This document shows, piece by piece, positions 26,079-35,215 of a DNA stretch of 43,003 nt. The translations under genes were made by a program, and so were the position numbers. This DNA is from Hymenobacteraceae bacterium (GTDB taxonomy: Bacteria > Bacteroidota > Bacteroidia > Cytophagales > Hymenobacteraceae): positions 1 through 43,003 of the forward strand of contig JAKONR010000295.1 of assembly GCA_022701825.1 (NCBI GenBank). The letters run 5' to 3'. How positions within the stretch are numbered: position 1 is the stretch's first letter; each line of letters begins with the position of its first letter. The notes below the pieces were generated by a model that worked only from the letters and a program-made list of their open reading frames with translations, was not told the DNA's origin and made no database searches.

Positions 26079-27587
26079 ATGAATTTTACCTTCGATATAC
26101 CTTCCCAGAGCCGCTCCATCATCAAGGTGATTGGGGTAGGGGGCGGGGGCTCCAACGCCGTGAAGCACATGCACAAGCAGGGCATCAAGGATGTGGAGTT
26201 TATTATCTGCAATACCGACCGGCAGGCGCTGGAAAGCTCCAGCGTGCCCAATAAGCTGCAAATTGGCATTGACCTGACGGAAGGCCTGGGCGCGGGCGCC
26301 AAGCCCGAGCGCGGCCGCCAAGCGGCCCTCGAATCGCGCGAGCAAATCCGCGAGTTGCTCAGCAACGGCACCAAAATGCTGTTTATCACGGCTGGTATGG
26401 GTGGTGGCACGGGCACGGGCGCGGCCCCGGTTATTGCGCAAGTAGCGCAGGAGCTGGGCATTCTGACGGTAGGCATCGTGACGGCGCCCTTCATGTTTGA
26501 GGGCAAAAAGAAGCGCGAGCAGGCCGAGCAAGGCATTAAGGAGCTGAGCGAGAGCTGCGATACGGTGCTCGTGATTCTTAACGACAAGCTGCGCCAGCTC
26601 TACGGCAACTTGACGATGGGCCTGGCGTTCGCCAAAGCCGACACGGTGCTGACCACGGCTGCCAAGTCGATTGCCGAGATTATCACGGTGACGAGCGACG
26701 TGAACGTAGACTTTGAAGACGTGAAAACGGTGATGAAGGACTCGGGCGCGGCCGTAATGGGTAGCTCCATTACGGAAGGCGAAAACCGGGCAAAGCGCGC
26801 CGCTGAGGAGGCGCTGAACTCGCCGCTGCTCAACAACACGGATATTCAGGGCGCGCAACGGATTCTGCTCAGCATCATGTCGGGCGAGCAGGCCGAACTG
26901 GAAATGGACGAACTGTCGGAAATTACCGAATACATTCAGGGCAAGGCCGGCGAAGACGCCGAAATGATTTTTGGCCACGGTATCGATGAAACGCTGGGCC
27001 AAAGCATTCGCGTGACGGTAATTGCGACGGGCTTTGCCCGCGAGGCGCACACCATCAACGCCAATGGCCGCTCGGCCGGTGCTGCTGCGGAAGCCGCGCC
27101 CGAGCCGGTAGCGGCTCCGCAGGCCCCGGCCGCTGAGAAAGAGCGCCCCGCCGCACCCGCGCCGATGGTGCCCAGCTTTACGGCGCCGGCCGCACCCGAG
27201 CCGGCTCGCGTGACCTTCGACCTGAACGGCCCGACCTCGCCCAACACGCACGCCCCGCTGACGGGCGCGCCCATTACGGCGCCCGGCGAGCCGGTGCTTA
27301 TTACCAATAGTCAGCCGGCGCCCGCGCCGCAGCCGTTGCCGCGCCCCCGCCCGGCCGCGCTCGAAGCGCAGGCCCTGGAGCGGCGCAACCGCTTGCAGCA
27401 GCTAAGCCAAAACCAAGGCTTATCGCCGGAGGCTACGGCCCACCTCGACACGCCCGCCTACTTGCGGCGCGGCCAAAAGCTGGAGCCCGTGACGCCAAGC
27501 AACGCGCAGAATATCTCGCGGTTCAATTTGTCGGATGACAATGAGCTGCTGGGTGATAACCGGTTTTTGCACGACAACGTGGATTAA
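26079..27587 (+). CDS. ftsZ: Cell division protein FtsZ
   Basis: IKVIGVGGGGSNAVKHM, AGMGGGTGTGAAPVIAQVA and NVDFEDVKTVMKDSG; C-terminal NRFLHDNVD. Confidence 0.98.
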   Translation: MNFTFDIPSQSRSIIKVIGVGGGGSNAVKHMHKQGIKDVEFIICNTDRQALESSSVPNKLQIGIDLTEGLGAGAKPERGRQAALESREQIRELLSNGTKMLFITAGMGGGTGTGAAPVIAQVAQELGILTVGIVTAPFMFEGKKKREQAEQGIKELSESCDTVLVILNDKLRQLYGNLTMGLAFAKADTVLTTAAKSIAEIITVTSDVNVDFEDVKTVMKDSGAAVMGSSITEGENRAKRAAEEALNSPLLNNTDIQGAQRILLSIMSGEQAELEMDELSEITEYIQGKAGEDAEMIFGHGIDETLGQSIRVTVIATGFAREAHTINANGRSAGAAAEAAPEPVAAPQAPAAEKERPAAPAPMVPSFTAPAAPEPARVTFDLNGPTSPNTHAPLTGAPITAPGEPVLITNSQPAPAPQPLPRPRPAALEAQALERRNRLQQLSQNQGLSPEATAHLDTPAYLRRGQKLEPVTPSNAQNISRFNLSDDNELLGDNRFLHDNVD

Positions 27588-27600
27588 CTAAGCGCTGACG

Positions 27601-27639
27601 AAAAAAGGCCCGTCTGTTAGTTCAGACGGGCCTTTTTTC
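27601..27639. terminator. Strong bidirectional intrinsic terminator ending the dcw cluster
   Basis: aaaaaaggcccgtctgttagttcagacgggcctttttt. Confidence 0.93.
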
Positions 27640-27792
27640 GTGTAACCAGTTGAGTGTAAAGACGCGCATACTGGCGTCTCATCCCATCATTGCTGAGCCC
27701 GTCTGATACGAGGCGCAAAGACATGTCACCACGCCCAGCCTTTATCCAGTTCTGAAATAGCTTTAGCGCAGTAAACCTTAATCATAACGCAA

Positions 27793-28935
27793 TTACGGCT
27801 GTACAGGCAGCGGCACACTGGGCGGGGCGTTGTACACAAAGCGGGTTTTAAGCTTTTCGAGCGGGGCTTCCAGCCAGCGCCACGAAATAGCGCACAGCGC
27901 CAGCGCTAGCGGCGTGAGCACCAGCACCGTGGGCAGCGGCCCCAGCCACCAGTGTCGCCAGGGTGAGGCGGTGGGCAGGAAATGATAGACCAAGCGCTGG
28001 TAAAACACGGGCAGCATGAGGTGGTAGAGGTACAAGCCGTAGCTACGCTGCCCCAGCCACTGCGCCCACGCGTGCGCCAGCCAGCGTGCCTGCGGCGGCG
28101 AGCGCATCAGCCAGCGCAGGGTGAAATAGCCAGCTACGGCGCCCAGCACGGGGTACACAATAATCCAGAGTTGCTCGGCCTGCAGCGACTGCCGGGTGCC
28201 GAGCCACACCAGCGCCCACGCCGCCCAAGTAGCCAGCGCGGGCCAGGCCGGCCAAGGTGTGCCCGTGGCTTGGGTGCGGGCGGCGGCCGTGTGCAGCCGC
28301 AACAGCGCTCCCAAGGCAAATAAATCGAGGCTGGCGGGCAGCATGACCGTGGCAAAAACCGGTGTTTCGGGCACTTGGTACCACACGCTGTAGGCGCGGT
28401 AGGCCACCGATGCTAGCACCAGCAGCCAGAGCCAGCCGGCCCGGCGCTTGATGATGCCCAGCAGTAGCGGCCACAGCAAGTAAAACTGCTCTTCCACGGC
28501 CATCGACCAGTAGTGGCCCACGCCCTCGGGCCAGTGCCGCAGCTGGTAGCACAGCAGGTTGGAGGCCGGCAGCAAAAACCAACCGGGGTACTGGTGCAGG
28601 CTGGCCAGCGGCAGCAGCGCGCCCAGCGCCAGCGCGGCGTAGTAGGGCGGAATGATGCGCAAAAAGCGCCGCGTGTAGAAAATGCCCAGCCGCCGCCCCC
28701 AATCGCCGGTGCCGCCCCAGTAGATGTTATTCTTCCAGATGATGCCCGAGATGAGGTAGCCGCTCAGCACAAAAAGCGGCAGGCGGCCCACCTCACCCAG
28801 CGGAAAATCGGCCAGCGTCCAGTGCGCCAGCGCTACCAGGCTCACCGCTACGGCCCGCAGGCCCATCAGCTCGGGCTGGTAGCGGAGGGCAGTAGGGGGC
28901 GTGGGCTGAGGAAGCATGCAAGTGGGCGAGCCCAC
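27793..28935 (-). CDS. Acyltransferase family 3 (OafA/NodX-like) membrane protein
   Basis: YQPELMGLRAVAVSLVALAHW, LFVLSGYLISGIIW, RRFLRIIPPYYAAL and GHYWSMAVEEQFYLLWPLLL. Confidence 0.9.
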   Translation of the reverse strand: MGSPTCMLPQPTPPTALRYQPELMGLRAVAVSLVALAHWTLADFPLGEVGRLPLFVLSGYLISGIIWKNNIYWGGTGDWGRRLGIFYTRRFLRIIPPYYAALALGALLPLASLHQYPGWFLLPASNLLCYQLRHWPEGVGHYWSMAVEEQFYLLWPLLLGIIKRRAGWLWLLVLASVAYRAYSVWYQVPETPVFATVMLPASLDLFALGALLRLHTAAARTQATGTPWPAWPALATWAAWALVWLGTRQSLQAEQLWIIVYPVLGAVAGYFTLRWLMRSPPQARWLAHAWAQWLGQRSYGLYLYHLMLPVFYQRLVYHFLPTASPWRHWWLGPLPTVLVLTPLALALCAISWRWLEAPLEKLKTRFVYNAPPSVPLPVQP

Positions 28936-28971
28936 AAAATACGCATTCGCCGGGCTTTGGCGCGGGACCCT

Positions 28972-30096
28972 TTACGGCTTGAAGGGGTCGGAAAAGCGCT
29001 TGTCGGCGATAAACGTTGAGTCAGTCAGCGTTTTGAGGAAGGCGATAACTTGGCGCTTCTCGGTGGCCGTGAGGCCCATGCGGCCAGGATTGAAAATGGG
29101 GTCGTTGACGCCCTGAATCAGGTTGACATCGAGGCCGGGGCTGTTCATCTGCACATGGTCGGAGTAGTGGTCGAGCACCTGCTCCAGGGTCGTGAAGCGG
29201 CCATCGTGCATGTAGGGCGCCGTGAGGGTGATATTGCGCAGCGTGGGCGCCACAAACTTGCCGTTATCAGCCGGCAGGCCCGTTACGCCGCCCCGGCCAA
29301 GGTCCGTAAAGGTCATATCCAGGCCGTTGTTGAAGAACTGCGCGGCGAAGTTCGACGAGGTTAGCGGCAGCGTGTGGCAGTGAAAGCACTCGGCCCCGCG
29401 CACAATGCGCGGCGAAATGTGGGTGGAATAAAGCTTTAGTCCAGCCAACTCGTCGGCCGAAAGACCCTGCTGGGTTTTAGTGTACTTATCGTAGCGCGAG
29501 TTGCCCGAAATCAGCGTGCGCTCGAACTGGGTGAGCGCCTTCAGTAGCAAATCGCTGGTGATGGTACGGGTGCCAAAAGCCGCCTCAAACAACGGCGGGT
29601 ACGTGGTGGTGTTTTGCAGCTTGCTCACGCCCACGGCCAGCGACTGGTGCATTTCAATCGGGTTCTCGATGGGCTTGTGCGCCTGGGCGTCGAGCGTCGG
29701 AAACGCGCCATCCCAAGTCAGCGTGTTGCTCCACATCACGTTGGCCAGCGACATGGTGCCGCGGGGGTTCGCGATGCCATCAACGCCCACGGCCTTGGCC
29801 AAGCCATCGGTGAAAGCCTTGTTTTGCTGGTGGCACGAGCCGCACGACATCGTGTTATTGCTCGACAGCTTGGTTTCGTAGAACAGCATCCGGCCCAGCG
29901 CCACGCCCTCGTTGGTGAGCGGGTTGTCGGCCGGAATGACGGGAGTGGGGAAGCCCGCTGGCACCACGAGTGTGTAAGGCGTGGGGGCCGGTATCACGGG
30001 GTCGATGGCTTCTTCCTTGTCTTTTTTGCAGCTGCTCAGTGCCGTGCCAGCCAGCAGCAAAATGGAAACCCCGATGTGAGTAAAGCGCCGCACCAT
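28972..30096 (-). CDS. Di-heme cytochrome c peroxidase / MauG-MbnH family lipoprotein
   Basis: Heme motifs CGSCH (MSCGSCHQQNKAFTDG) and CFHCH; TAPYMHDGRFTTLEQVLDHY; lipobox ...AGTALSSCKKDK. Confidence 0.9.
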   Translation of the reverse strand: MVRRFTHIGVSILLLAGTALSSCKKDKEEAIDPVIPAPTPYTLVVPAGFPTPVIPADNPLTNEGVALGRMLFYETKLSSNNTMSCGSCHQQNKAFTDGLAKAVGVDGIANPRGTMSLANVMWSNTLTWDGAFPTLDAQAHKPIENPIEMHQSLAVGVSKLQNTTTYPPLFEAAFGTRTITSDLLLKALTQFERTLISGNSRYDKYTKTQQGLSADELAGLKLYSTHISPRIVRGAECFHCHTLPLTSSNFAAQFFNNGLDMTFTDLGRGGVTGLPADNGKFVAPTLRNITLTAPYMHDGRFTTLEQVLDHYSDHVQMNSPGLDVNLIQGVNDPIFNPGRMGLTATEKRQVIAFLKTLTDSTFIADKRFSDPFKP

Positions 30097-30132
30097 GCTG
30101 TTAAATTAAAATAACTAAGGCGAAATATACAA

Positions 30133-31257
30133 CTAGTTTGCGCTCAACTGCATGCCGCGCGGGTTAGTTTCTTGACGGGCCGCGGGCGGCGCAAAGCGCG
30201 GGTTGGTCAGCAGTTCGGTATCGGTGAGGGTAGCCAAAAAGGCGAGTATTTCTCGCTGCTGAACTTCGGTTAGGGCGATACCCAAGCGGCCATCGGGCTG
30301 GCGTAAAAGCGGGTCGAGGGTGCGCGAGGGGCGCACGCCGTAGGCATAGTGGGCGAGCACGTCGGGTAGCGTTTGGAAGCGGCCGTCGTGCATGTAGGGC
30401 GCGGTGCGCGCCACGTTGCGCAGGCTCGGCACCCGGAAGCGCCCCGCATCGGTGGGGGCCAGCGTGATGTGGGCGCGGCCCGAGTCAAGGGGAAATGCCG
30501 TGTCCAGGCCGTTGTTGCGGAACGACTCGTCGGTAAACAAATCGGTGGCGTGGCAGCCACTGCACTTGGCCTGAAATAGCGCCTGCCCGCGCCGCTCGTC
30601 GGCCGACAGCGCGCCGCCCGGCTCGTGGCGCACGTACTGGTCGTAGCGCGAATTAGTAGAGGTGAGGGCCGACGTAAACTGCGCCAACGCCTTGAGGAAC
30701 TGCGGTGTATCAATCTTGCCCGGTCCGTAGACGGCCGCGAAGCGGCGGCGATATTCGGGGTTGGCATTCAGCTTGGCCAGCGCCTCGGCTAGCGGCGTGT
30801 TCATTTCCTGGGCGCTGGTGAGTGGGGCCAGCGCTTGCAGCTCTAGCCCGCGCACGCCGCCGTCGGCCATGAAGCTGCGGTGCCAGGCCAGGTTTTGCAG
30901 CGCCGGCGAGTTGCGGGGGCTGCGGCGGCCGGCCACGCCCACCGCCAGCGCCTGCCCATCGGTGAAAGCGCGCGCCTGCTGGTGGCAGCTCCCGCACGAG
31001 ACCCGCCCGTCGCTCGACAGGCGCGGGTCGTAGAACAGCATCCGGCCCAGCTCGAAAGCCGCTTCATTGGGCTGGTTTTTGGCCACCTCGTACACCGGCG
31101 CCGGGAAGTTGGCGGGCGGCGCGAGCAGCACCGCCGCGGCCGCCGGTTGCCGCCAGTGTGCCACGGCCGCGCTGCCCACCGCCACCAGGGCAGCCAGCAG
31201 GAGCCAGCCCAGTGGCTGGCGCACCCACGTTTTGGGGCTTGGCGCGGCCACGGGCAA
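30133..31257 (-). CDS. Di-heme cytochrome c peroxidase / MbnH-like enzyme
   Basis: Heme motifs CGSCH (VSCGSCHQQARAFTDG) and CSGCH; RTAPYMHDGRFQTLPDVLAHYAYG; N-terminal TM anchor; starts 5 bp after the mbnP-like stop codon. Confidence 0.9.
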   Translation of the reverse strand: MPVAAPSPKTWVRQPLGWLLLAALVAVGSAAVAHWRQPAAAAVLLAPPANFPAPVYEVAKNQPNEAAFELGRMLFYDPRLSSDGRVSCGSCHQQARAFTDGQALAVGVAGRRSPRNSPALQNLAWHRSFMADGGVRGLELQALAPLTSAQEMNTPLAEALAKLNANPEYRRRFAAVYGPGKIDTPQFLKALAQFTSALTSTNSRYDQYVRHEPGGALSADERRGQALFQAKCSGCHATDLFTDESFRNNGLDTAFPLDSGRAHITLAPTDAGRFRVPSLRNVARTAPYMHDGRFQTLPDVLAHYAYGVRPSRTLDPLLRQPDGRLGIALTEVQQREILAFLATLTDTELLTNPRFAPPAARQETNPRGMQLSAN

Positions 31258-31262
31258 CGGGC

Positions 31263-32090
31263 TTAGTTAGTGTTGATTTGGGTGACGCTGAACATGCCGG
31301 CCGCGTAGTTCTGGGCTATTTGTACCGACTGCGCGCTGGGCATGTGCGCGCCCATGAAAGTGCTGAGCGTAACCGGGTTAGGGCCGTCAAATAGCTTCGC
31401 CACGTTGGCTTGCAGTGCGATGGTCGGGGCCTTGTCGGTGCGCACGGTCAGCTTATTGCTGCCGAATGCAGGCGTGGCCGTGACGATGGCATTGGGGGTG
31501 CTGTTATTGCCCCAGCCCCCGATATGGCAGGTGAGCGGCTTCGTGGGGTTGGTCGAGGTCAGCGTGCCTTCCATCTTCAGAAAGATGTGGCCGCTGTTCC
31601 AGGTCCAGTACATATTATAAGCCTGGTTGAGGGCTTCGAGCTTGCCGGTAAAATCGAGCGGGTTGGTGAGGCCAGTTCTTTGGGCATCAACGCCCACGAT
31701 GAAGCTCACGCCGGTGTAGTCGCCCGTCGGCACGTTGGGCACCGTGAAGCTCAGGGTTTTGGCCGTGGCCTGGTCTACCAGAAAGTACGTGTCGGGCGCG
31801 GCGTAGGTCGTGCCGTCGCTTTTCGTAAACTTGATGTTAGACAGGTAATACTCGAACGTGCTGACGGTGAACGTTTCACCGGTCGAGGTAGTGGCGACTG
31901 AGCTATTGAGCACGAGCGGCGTGGGCGGCTGCACGCCCACGACGTTGGTGTTGGGCACCACGTTTTGCACCGTAAAATTGACCGAGCCCGTGCTGGTAGC
32001 TTCGGGCGTATCGCTGTCTTTTTTGCAGCCGCTGAATAGGGCCAGCGGCGCGGCCAGCAGAAAAAGTGCGGAAAGGGTACGGTTTTTCAT
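31263..32090 (-). CDS. MbnP-like copper-binding lipoprotein
   Basis: From ATG at 32088-32090: MKNRTLSALFLLAAPLALFSGCKKD (lipobox); TVSTFEYYLSNIKFTKSDG; MYWTWNSGHIFLKMEGT; adjacent di-heme peroxidase genes. Confidence 0.8.
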   Translation of the reverse strand: MKNRTLSALFLLAAPLALFSGCKKDSDTPEATSTGSVNFTVQNVVPNTNVVGVQPPTPLVLNSSVATTSTGETFTVSTFEYYLSNIKFTKSDGTTYAAPDTYFLVDQATAKTLSFTVPNVPTGDYTGVSFIVGVDAQRTGLTNPLDFTGKLEALNQAYNMYWTWNSGHIFLKMEGTLTSTNPTKPLTCHIGGWGNNSTPNAIVTATPAFGSNKLTVRTDKAPTIALQANVAKLFDGPNPVTLSTFMGAHMPSAQSVQIAQNYAAGMFSVTQINTN

Positions 32091-32347
32091 GAAGCGCAAA
32101 CGTAAGAATGAAGATTCAGCCAACGCCACCGCCCGGTGGCTACCACCTGTTTGCTGGCCGCGTAGGTCGCTTTTTAGGCCACCTCTTGCACACGCGCCAG
32201 CGTCAGAAAGTTCAGCACTAACTACTGCTAAACTAGTGCACTTCGCTGAGTAAGCTGTGAAGCACCAGCTCAGTTTCGACCGAGCCCGTAGCGTAAAGTT
32301 GCAACAGATTGAGCGGATTGTCCTTTTTAAAGCCAAAAAACAGCCTG

Positions 32348-32355
32348 TACCTTTG
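32348..32355 (+). promoter_or_regulatory. Candidate Bacteroidota -7 element
   Basis: TACCTTTG (matches TAnnTTTG) 30 bp upstream of the small Cys protein; no clear -33 element. Confidence 0.35.
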
Positions 32356-32384
32356 TAGCCGAAAACCCTATCGTTTCCTGCCGC

Positions 32385-32759
32385 GTGAAATCATTTTTCG
32401 CCTATTTGCTGGTGGCCCTGGTGCTGCTGCAAACCTTCAGCCGCGAGCTGTTGGTGGTGGATTTCACGCTCAACCAAGCCACCATCACGGCGCGCTTTTG
32501 CGTAAACAAAGCCCGCCCCGCGCTGCACTGCGACGGTAAGTGCTACTTCGCCAAAAAGCTGAAGCAGCAGGAGGAGCGCGAAAACAAAGCCCCCAGCCCC
32601 CTGAAAGAGCGGCTGGAAATGCTGCCCGCTGCCTTTGGCGGTGGCTGGCAGGCGCCCGCCGTGGCCCGCGTGCCGCAGGCGGCCCAGCGCTACGCACCGC
32701 TGGTGGCGGGGCACTACGCCGCGCCGCTGGGCGCGGTTTTTCACCCGCCTTTAGGCTAA
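32385..32759 (+). CDS. Small secreted or membrane protein with C-x(10)-C-x3-C motif
   Basis: GTG start; hydrophobic N-terminus MKSFFAYLLVALVLLQTFS; FCVNKARPALHCDGKCYFAKKLKQQ. Confidence 0.65.
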   Translation: MKSFFAYLLVALVLLQTFSRELLVVDFTLNQATITARFCVNKARPALHCDGKCYFAKKLKQQEERENKAPSPLKERLEMLPAAFGGGWQAPAVARVPQAAQRYAPLVAGHYAAPLGAVFHPPLG

Positions 32760-32777
32760 AACAACCTTCGTGGGAAT

Positions 32778-32846
32778 GGTGTAGGGCACGCTTTAGCTTG
32801 CCTTTTTGAAGCTATGCGCGTGGCAAGCTAAAGCTTACCCTACACC
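32778..32846. repeat. Inverted repeat (TAGGGTAAGCTTTAGCTTGCC family), copy 2
   Basis: ggtgtagggcacgctttagcttgcc / ggcaagctaaagcttaccctacacc, 23 of 25 complementary. Confidence 0.8.
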
Positions 32847-32874
32847 CTTGTGTTTTTAGCTTAATCAACAGGGG

Positions 32875-35211
32875 ATGAAATCATTATTTATTACTGCCGG
32901 GCTGGCCGCGACCAGCCTGAGCAGCGCCTACGCGCAGCAAATCGGGCTGCGCGGTACCGTTTTGGATGCCCAAACCCAACAAGCCCTGCCGGGCGTCACG
33001 GTCATGGTGCCGGGCACCAGCCTGGGTACTACCACCGATGCGCAAGGCCGCTTCGATTTGCCCGCCACTGATGCGCGGGAGCTAACCATAACATTTATAG
33101 GATATAACGCGCAAAAGGTGCGCGTGCCCGTCGATGGCCGCCCGCTCACGGTGCGGCTCGAAGCGGCGCCCGTGTCGCTGCAAGGCGTGGTGGTGTCGGC
33201 CAGCCGCGAGCAGGAAAAGCGTACCGAGGCCCCGGTCGCCATCAGCCAGGTTTCGCCGCAGCTCATTGCCGACACCAAGGCCACGGCCCCGTACCAGCTG
33301 CTCAACAAAGTGGCGGGCGTGTACATGGTGAATCTCGGCAACGAGCAGCACATGATGGCTATTCGCCAGCCCATTAGCACCAACGCGGTGTACCTGTATT
33401 TGGAGGACGGCTTGCCCATCCGGCCCATCGGTATCTTCAACCACAACGCGCTGTACGAGATAAACCAGGCGGGCGTGCGCAGCATCGAAGTGGTGAAGGG
33501 GCCGGCCTCGTCGCTCTACGGCTCCAACGCCATTGGCGGGGCCATCAACTTCCTGAGCCAGCGGCCGACGCCGCTGCCCACGGCGGGCGTGTCGGTGCAG
33601 GGCGACAATTTTGGCTACCGCCGCGCCGATGCCAGCGCTAGCGGCACGATGGGCAAGCTGGGGCTGTACGCGGGCGGCTACGCGGCGCGCCAACGAACTG
33701 GCTGGCAAGATTATACGAATTTCGATAAGCAGTCGTGGACGTTGCGGGCTGACTACGCTTTCAGCCCCAAAACCCGGCTTATTGGCACCGGTACCTACAA
33801 TTACCTCAACACCCAAACGCCCGGCACGCTCGACAGCACCCGCTTCTACAGCCGCCGCTACCAGAGCAACAACCGCTTCACTAACCGCGTGGTGACGGCC
33901 GTGCGCGCCAGCCTGCGCCTGGAGCACGAGTGGAGCCCAAGCCAGCAAACGGCCCTCACCGGCTTTTATCGCTACAACTCGACGGGCCAGCTGCCGAGCT
34001 ACTTCATCAGCGACGTGCGGCTGAATGGCGTGTACCAAAGCTCGAGTGGGCAGGTCAACAATCAGTCCTTCAACAGCTACGGGGCGCTGGTGCAGCACCG
34101 CGCCGACCTGGGTTTTCTGAATTCGCGGCTCATCGTGGGCGGGTATTTCGACTACAGCCCTAGCACGTATTGGGCGCGCTTTCTGAGCATTCAGAAAGAC
34201 GTGGCCAATAACTACTATACCGGCTACACCGACACGGGCCGGCTGCTCGACGACTACCAAACCGACCTATACAACGCGGCGGCCTACGCCCAATACGAGG
34301 TGCAAGCCACTGAAAATCTGCGCGTAGTGGGCGGCGTGCGCTACGACCGGGTGCGGTACAACTTCGTGAACCACCTCAGCGGCAGCCAGACGTCCAAAAA
34401 GGCGGCCCAGAACAATACATACAACATCGTGGCCCCCAAACTGGGTCTGACTTATGCGCTCGGCGCCAGCCAGGGCGTATACGCCAACTTCAGCACCGGT
34501 TTTCAGCCGCCCGAAACGGGCAGCTTGTATAGCTCGCGCCAGCAGATTGAGCTGAAGCAGGCCAATTTCAAGAACTACGAGGCCGGCGGCTGGGTGGCGC
34601 TGTTTGAGCGCAAGCTGTACGCCGACGTGAGCCTTTACCAGATGGAGGGACGCAACGAGATTGTGAGTGTCTTGCAGGCCGACAACACGACGCAGAGCGA
34701 AAACGTGGGCGCTACGCGCCACCAAGGCGTAGAATACACGTTGACTTATGCGCCTATTTCGGAGGTGAATTTCCGCCTCAGCGGTACCAATGCCCGGCAC
34801 AGCTACGTGGAATACAGTGAAGTAGTGCAGGGCCGCAACCGCGACTACTCGGGCAACCGCATGCTGAACGCGCCCAACTGGATTGCCAATGCGGAGGTGT
34901 TCTACAAGCCGCGTTTTGTGTCCGGCGCCCGCCTCGGGCTGGAGTACCAGCGCGTCGGGAAATACTACACCGACCCGGCCAATACCAAAACCTACGCCGG
35001 CTACCACCTGCTAAACCTGCGCCTGGGCTACCGCCTGCCGCAAGCCAGCCTGCGCGGCCTAGAGCTGTGGGCCAACGTGGTAAACCTCAGCAACGAGCTG
35101 TACGCCACCACGGTAACGACCAACCAATACGGCACCACCTACCAGGCCGCCGCGCCGCGCACCTACACGCTGGGCCTGGGCTACGCCCTCGCGGCCAAGG
35201 CTCGGGACTGA
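32875..35211 (+). CDS. TonB-dependent receptor with carboxypeptidase-like N-terminal domain
   Basis: GLRGTVLDAQTQQALPGVTVMVPGTSLGTTTDAQGRFDLP, plug VKGPASSLYGSNAIGGAINFLSQ and a C-terminal beta-barrel. Confidence 0.93.
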   Translation: MKSLFITAGLAATSLSSAYAQQIGLRGTVLDAQTQQALPGVTVMVPGTSLGTTTDAQGRFDLPATDARELTITFIGYNAQKVRVPVDGRPLTVRLEAAPVSLQGVVVSASREQEKRTEAPVAISQVSPQLIADTKATAPYQLLNKVAGVYMVNLGNEQHMMAIRQPISTNAVYLYLEDGLPIRPIGIFNHNALYEINQAGVRSIEVVKGPASSLYGSNAIGGAINFLSQRPTPLPTAGVSVQGDNFGYRRADASASGTMGKLGLYAGGYAARQRTGWQDYTNFDKQSWTLRADYAFSPKTRLIGTGTYNYLNTQTPGTLDSTRFYSRRYQSNNRFTNRVVTAVRASLRLEHEWSPSQQTALTGFYRYNSTGQLPSYFISDVRLNGVYQSSSGQVNNQSFNSYGALVQHRADLGFLNSRLIVGGYFDYSPSTYWARFLSIQKDVANNYYTGYTDTGRLLDDYQTDLYNAAAYAQYEVQATENLRVVGGVRYDRVRYNFVNHLSGSQTSKKAAQNNTYNIVAPKLGLTYALGASQGVYANFSTGFQPPETGSLYSSRQQIELKQANFKNYEAGGWVALFERKLYADVSLYQMEGRNEIVSVLQADNTTQSENVGATRHQGVEYTLTYAPISEVNFRLSGTNARHSYVEYSEVVQGRNRDYSGNRMLNAPNWIANAEVFYKPRFVSGARLGLEYQRVGKYYTDPANTKTYAGYHLLNLRLGYRLPQASLRGLELWANVVNLSNELYATTVTTNQYGTTYQAAAPRTYTLGLGYALAAKARD

Positions 35212-35215
35212 GCAT

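Noticed and set aside
26055-27251. 398-aa minus-strand ORF antisense to ftsZ
   Set aside because: Shadow ORF of ftsZ codon bias, with Arg/His/Gly-rich composition and no recognisable motif.
32100-32240. Possible riboswitch upstream of the mbnP-like gene (minus strand)
   Set aside because: I looked for cobalamin and TPP consensus boxes and did not see them. Only a short ccaccgcccggtgg-type hairpin is present, insufficient for a call.
33082-34260. 392-aa minus-strand ORF opposite the second TonB receptor
   Set aside because: Complete overlap with a clear TonB receptor gene and no domain features.
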